Assembly (NCBI RefSeq): GCF_000178855.1 | Contig: NZ_ADVG01000003.1 | Span: forward strand, 434,001 to 498,000 | DNA length: 64,000 bases | Reading direction: 5' to 3' | From: Ktedonobacter racemifer DSM 44963 | GTDB taxonomy: Bacteria; Chloroflexota; Ktedonobacteria; Ktedonobacterales; Ktedonobacteraceae | In this document: positions 61,382 through 64,000 of the stretch, in pieces | Layout of the letters: the number at the start of each line of letters is the position of its first letter | Position numbering within the stretch: position 1 is the stretch's first letter | Program-made: the position numbers and the translations under genes | The notes under the pieces: model-generated | What the model was told of the DNA's origin: nothing | Databases searched by the model: none | The model's input: only the letters and a program-made list of their open reading frames with translations

Positions 61382-61437
61382 CTTGACATTGTCTAAAGAA
61401 AAGACTATAGTATCAAGGAAGATTAGACAATGTCCAA
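61382..61437. promoter_or_regulatory. two Fur/PerR-like boxes upstream of fur
   Basis: CTTGACATTGTCTAA at 61382-61396 and TTAGACAATGTCCAA at 61423-61437 are 7-1-7 palindromes like the TTAGACAATGTCTAA consensus that the four sites of this region define. Confidence 0.7.
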
Positions 61438-61588
61438 ATTATCGACAAGAAAGACCAGAGCCACTTTGGTCGTCTCCCATGCGGCCCCGCTCGAAAAAGG
61501 CTCCCTTCAAGGCAAACCTCAGGAGAAGAGGCTCGCACCAGAGGGCTCCAGTGAACGAGGCGTAGGCGGAGAAGAGATAAAAATATGA
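61430..61588 (+). CDS. possible small leader ORF overlapping the fur start
   Basis: ATG 61430, inside the second Fur box, opens 52 codons (MSKLSTRKTRATLVV ...) that end with a TGA overlapping the ATG of fur (ATGA). AAGGAAG lies about ten bases upstream. The product is very basic and matches nothing I know. Another frame is open over the same bases, so this may be chance. Confidence 0.25.
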   Translation: MSKLSTRKTRATLVVSHAAPLEKGSLQGKPQEKRLAPEGSSERGVGGEEIKI

Positions 61589-62052
61589 ATGCATTACGAG
61601 AAGAAGAGAAAAGCCCAGGCCAACGTTTACAAGAAGCCCACCTCAAGATGACACGTCCACGCCTGCTCGTCTTGAGTCTGCTCCACGAATTGAAAGAACA
61701 CTACTCTGCCGACGAGATCGTCAATGAGCTGCGAGCACGTCAAACGCCTTTGCCTCGCGCATCTATCTACAATGCCCTTGATGCCCTCGTGAGCCGAGGG
61801 CTGGTGCTACGGGCTGATGCTGGTCCGGGGCGTGTCCTCTATGAGAAGGGCGGCACCTGGCATCATCATTTCGTCTGTATGAGTTGTGGGGCGGTAATCG
61901 ATGTCCCTTGCCTCAAAGGAGAAAAACCGTGCTTACTCCCTGAGCGCGTCCCGGGAAGAGTCGAGGAGGCGCAGATCATTTTTCGCGGCTACTGCCAAAC
62001 CTGCCTCTCAAAAGCAGAGGAGAATAGCCAGGGCGAAAAGAGCACACAATGA
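61585..62052 (+). CDS. Fur-family transcriptional regulator (PerR/Fur-like)
   Basis: A 155-residue metalloregulator. The winged helix spans residues ~15-85 (RPRLLVLSLLHELKEHYSADEI, PRASIYNALDAL). The metal site is seen in GTWHHHFVCMSCGAVIDV, and the second zinc pair is FRGYCQTCLS, so the structural Cys4 zinc is kept. It binds the palindromes in its own promoter and upstream of the broken response regulator; whether it senses iron or peroxide cannot be decided. Confidence 0.88.
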   Translation: MNALREEEKSPGQRLQEAHLKMTRPRLLVLSLLHELKEHYSADEIVNELRARQTPLPRASIYNALDALVSRGLVLRADAGPGRVLYEKGGTWHHHFVCMSCGAVIDVPCLKGEKPCLLPERVPGRVEEAQIIFRGYCQTCLSKAEENSQGEKSTQ

Positions 62053-62094
62053 ACTGCTGCTCGATGGCTACGCATCAGCCAGATTAAAGCCGCT

Positions 62095-62136
62095 CTTTCC
62101 TTCAGGAGATGTGATGGGACGTCTCCTGAAGGAAAG
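62095..62136 (+). terminator. hairpin terminator after fur
   Basis: Perfect 15-base arms CTTTCCTTCAGGAGA (62095-62109) and TCTCCTGAAGGAAAG (62122-62136). Confidence 0.7.
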
Positions 62137-62489
62137 ACAGTTGTCCGGATAAATGGCCTCCCATGCACCATATTCCCGCTTCTGCTTGTTTGGTGTATGT
62201 ACTCACGCCACCTCGCTTTCTCACAGATTTGCATCTCTTTTCACCAGAGAAATATTCTCCTCAGTGTCACCGCTCAAATATCCCACAACCCGTACATTGC
62301 ATTTTTCTCCCTTCACATTTTCTGTGCATCTTTCACGCAAATTGGTCTGTCGACAAACCATTCTCATCGCTTGCGAGGCTTCATTCTACGCAAGAGCGTG
62401 ACCCTGTTCTTTCCAGGCGGGAGCGCCCTGATGGAATGCAGCCCAGTATGCCAGCCAGACTGCTCTCGAGAAAAGTTTTCCCTTGTTAT
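62137..62489. other. gene-free stretch
   Basis: Overlapping short frames, no RBS, no family features. It leads to the second pair of Fur-like boxes. Confidence 0.45.
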
Positions 62490-62532
62490 CTTGACAATGT
62501 CTAAATTACTTGCTATATTAGACATTGTCTAA
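62490..62532. promoter_or_regulatory. second pair of Fur/PerR-like boxes
   Basis: CTTGACAATGTCTAA at 62490-62504 and the near-perfect TTAGACATTGTCTAA at 62518-62532. The first overlaps a TTGACA -35-like element and the second a TATATT -10-like element (62514-62519), so binding would block transcription. The gene driven is unclear: nothing convincing starts before 62833. Confidence 0.7.
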
Positions 62533-62832
62533 AGTAAAAACACCTTTCGTCGAAAACCGATGGGTGCCTGGCCGACGAATCGAAGCTTTCCTGACGAATG
62601 AAGAGCATATTATTCGACTTTCTCGTAGACTGATGATGAGAGGAGGCACCTCTGTTCAACAGAACAAGACACGCCTTTCGGCTGTGGAGCAGATGATGGG
62701 TTCCTTCCGTGAAATCCATTTGACGGAAAACAGTCCCCCAGCGGCTCTGGGTTTCCCAGGTCAATGACCTGTGGCCCAAATACAGCGCCAGTTCCCCACG
62801 ACACGTAGCCTGCCAATGGGAAAGAGAAACAT

Positions 62833-63241
62833 ATGGCCAAACACCTCTTCATCATTGACGATGATCAGGAGATACGAGCGATTTTGCAAGAGTTGCTGGA
62901 GGGTGAGGCATATGAGGGAGAGATCGCGAACGATGGCCTGATCGCCTGGGAAATTTTTTCCCACCAGTGCGAACGCTATGAGACGGTCTCGTTGGATTTG
63001 ACGATGCCACGGATGGGCGGGATCCCGCTCATTCAGATGTTACAGCAGCGAGCAGATGGGGGCTGCTCCCCATCATTATTCTCAGTGCGGATGGCGATGC
63101 TGTTTAGAAGGTCCTTGGGATGGGCATTCGACATGCTCTGACCAAGCCATTTGACCTGGAAACGCTTCTGGCGCTTGTGACCATATGCCGGGGAGAAGGT
63201 TCATCATCTCCCACCACAGCGAGGCGAAGCGCAGAGGAATA
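62833..63241 (+). pseudogene. response-regulator receiver domain, broken by frameshift and stop
   Basis: MAKHLFIIDDDQEIRAILQ has the acidic pair, and VSLDLTMPRMGG carries the phosphoacceptor Asp, of a CheY-like receiver. After LQQRADG at a G5 run (63056-63060) the frame is lost; the next frame reads LLPIIILSADGDAV, a TAG, then KVLGMGIRHALTKPFDLETLL, the normal receiver end with its Lys. Two lesions make it inactive. The next gene is a GAF sensor, its possible former partner. Confidence 0.8.
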
Positions 63242-63370
63242 GCTCGCTCGCTTTCTGGCTCACTGGCGGAGGAAGCCAATCTCAGAAGAGGGCTCTCTCG
63301 ACTTGCGAGCGAGCATGAGAGCCCGCCCTGTTTTTGATGTGCAAAATGCGAGGAGGTTGAGACCTTGGTA

Positions 63371-64000
63371 ATGTCTAGTAAAAAGTCACTGCAATCGAAG
63401 GGAGAGGAAGGAAAAGATTCTTCGAATCTGACTGATGCTGAGAGGTTGCGAGTACTGGCGAAAAGTAAGCTGCTGGATAGCGCCAGCGAAGAGGTCTATG
63501 ATCGGTTTACGAAATTGGCTGCTATGCTTTTGAATAGTCCGGTGTCTCTCGTTTCCTTGGTGGATAAGGATCGGCAGTATTTTAAGAGTTATTATGGCCT
63601 GCCAGAACCGTGGGCGTCACAACAGCAAATGCCGTTATCGCATTCCTTCTGTCAGTATGTCGTCTCTTCCAATCAGCCATTGATTGTGACAGACGCGCGA
63701 GAAAAGGCGTTCTTGGAGCATAATCTGGCGATTCCCGATGTGGGAACCATCGCGTATCTGGGGTTTCCGTTAGTGGTGGAGAATCAGGCGTTGGGAAGCT
63801 TTTGTGTGATTGATACCAAGCCACACGCGTGGTCAGAGCGGGAAATCGGCATCGTGCGGGAACTGGCCAGTTTTGTGACCACCGAGATCGCGCTTCGGAT
63901 CGAAATAGCAGAGCACCAGCAAGTGACGGAACGATTGCAGGAGAGCGAGCAGAACTTTCGCGTGCTGAGCGAAACCGTGCCGCAGCTCGTGTGGACCATG
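63371..64000 (+). CDS. GAF-domain sensor protein, N-terminal part
   Basis: The frame is open to the window edge (210 codons). After ~25 residues comes a GAF domain (about residues 28-180: ERLRVLAKSKLLDSASEEV, LVSLVDKDRQYFKSYYGL, HSFCQYVVSSNQPLIV, YLGFPLVVENQALGSFCVID). A coiled coil and the start of a PAS domain follow (ESEQNFRVLSETVPQLVW). This is the front of a hybrid sensor histidine kinase or diguanylate cyclase. ATG 63371 is used, but the TTG at 63365 is eight bases after AGGAGG and may be the true start. Confidence 0.82.
   Translation, partial: MSSKKSLQSKGEEGKDSSNLTDAERLRVLAKSKLLDSASEEVYDRFTKLAAMLLNSPVSLVSLVDKDRQYFKSYYGLPEPWASQQQMPLSHSFCQYVVSSNQPLIVTDAREKAFLEHNLAIPDVGTIAYLGFPLVVENQALGSFCVIDTKPHAWSEREIGIVRELASFVTTEIALRIEIAEHQQVTERLQESEQNFRVLSETVPQLVWTM

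Noticed and set aside
62163..62504. 113-codon plus-strand frame between the fur terminator and the second Fur boxes
   Set aside because: No RBS, composition like non-coding DNA, overlapping frames of similar length.
62525..62767. 80-codon frame beginning with TTG right after the Fur boxes
   Set aside because: No RBS and it starts within the operator; could be a relic, but cannot be supported.

Overview
The window looks like a chromosomal segment from a large-genome, spore-former-like member of the Chloroflexota, most plausibly class Ktedonobacteria. This is an inference from overall gene content (many TetR regulators, aldo/keto reductases, PQQ-like propeller proteins), Gram-positive-type strong ribosome binding sites, a Gram-positive-type PhoP box and a heavy load of group II introns and decayed insertion sequences. 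No taxonomic search was possible.

Layout. 1-0.8 kb: an ORF-less group II intron inserted antisense into an unidentified gene. 1-16 kb: housekeeping and accessory genes (HAD phosphatase, Na/Pi symporter behind a four-repeat PhoP box, a Cys-rich protein, an ECF sigma factor with a membrane propeller protein, TetR-controlled aldo/keto reductase and glyoxalase, a second reductase, a kinase-like phosphotransferase, a thioesterase and an amidohydrolase). 16.1-21.8 kb: a minus-strand rRNA operon with 16S and 23S only, tandem consensus promoters, a long pre-23S processing stem and a terminator; no 5S or tRNA is seen in it. 22.5-26.6 kb: two related IS1634-like copies, one a fragment and one with an in-frame stop, flanking an MFS gene. 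26.7-38.8 kb: epimerase, MaoC hydratase, TetR, a ketosynthase III-like/acyl-CoA ligase/hydrolase operon, and assorted small genes.

38.9-43.2 kb is the most unusual part. A tnpB remnant is interrupted by a group II intron (A) that encodes a reverse transcriptase/maturase with an HNH domain. Intron A carries two further ORF-less group II introns: B inside its domain I and C inside its RT reading frame. All borders can be placed to the base, because the interrupted tnpB and RT frames rejoin exactly when the introns are removed, and all four introns in the window (including the one at 116-766) have a candidate branch-point adenosine 7 bases from the 3' end.

43.4-49.3 kb: a 3-hydroxybutyrate dehydrogenase-like gene and a complete branched-chain-type ABC importer (LivFGMH plus a divergent lipoprotein binding protein). 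The divergent promoter region carries a palindrome that also occurs upstream of the ketosynthase/ligase operon, suggesting one TetR-type regulon. 50.6-58.9 kb: a metal (probably copper) island with a copA remnant fused to IS debris, an ArsP-like permease with a His-rich tail, CsoR, a decayed IS607 element, a cupredoxin lipoprotein and an ArsR/SmtB regulator, followed by a PIG-L deacetylase and an MFS transporter. 59.6-64 kb: a Rieske/DUF2231 protein divergent from a SufR-like regulator, a Fur-family regulator with four Fur/PerR-like boxes, a broken response regulator, and the start of a GAF-domain sensor.

A recurring trait is the very long, often perfect hairpin at gene ends, and in two cases inside divergent promoter regions.
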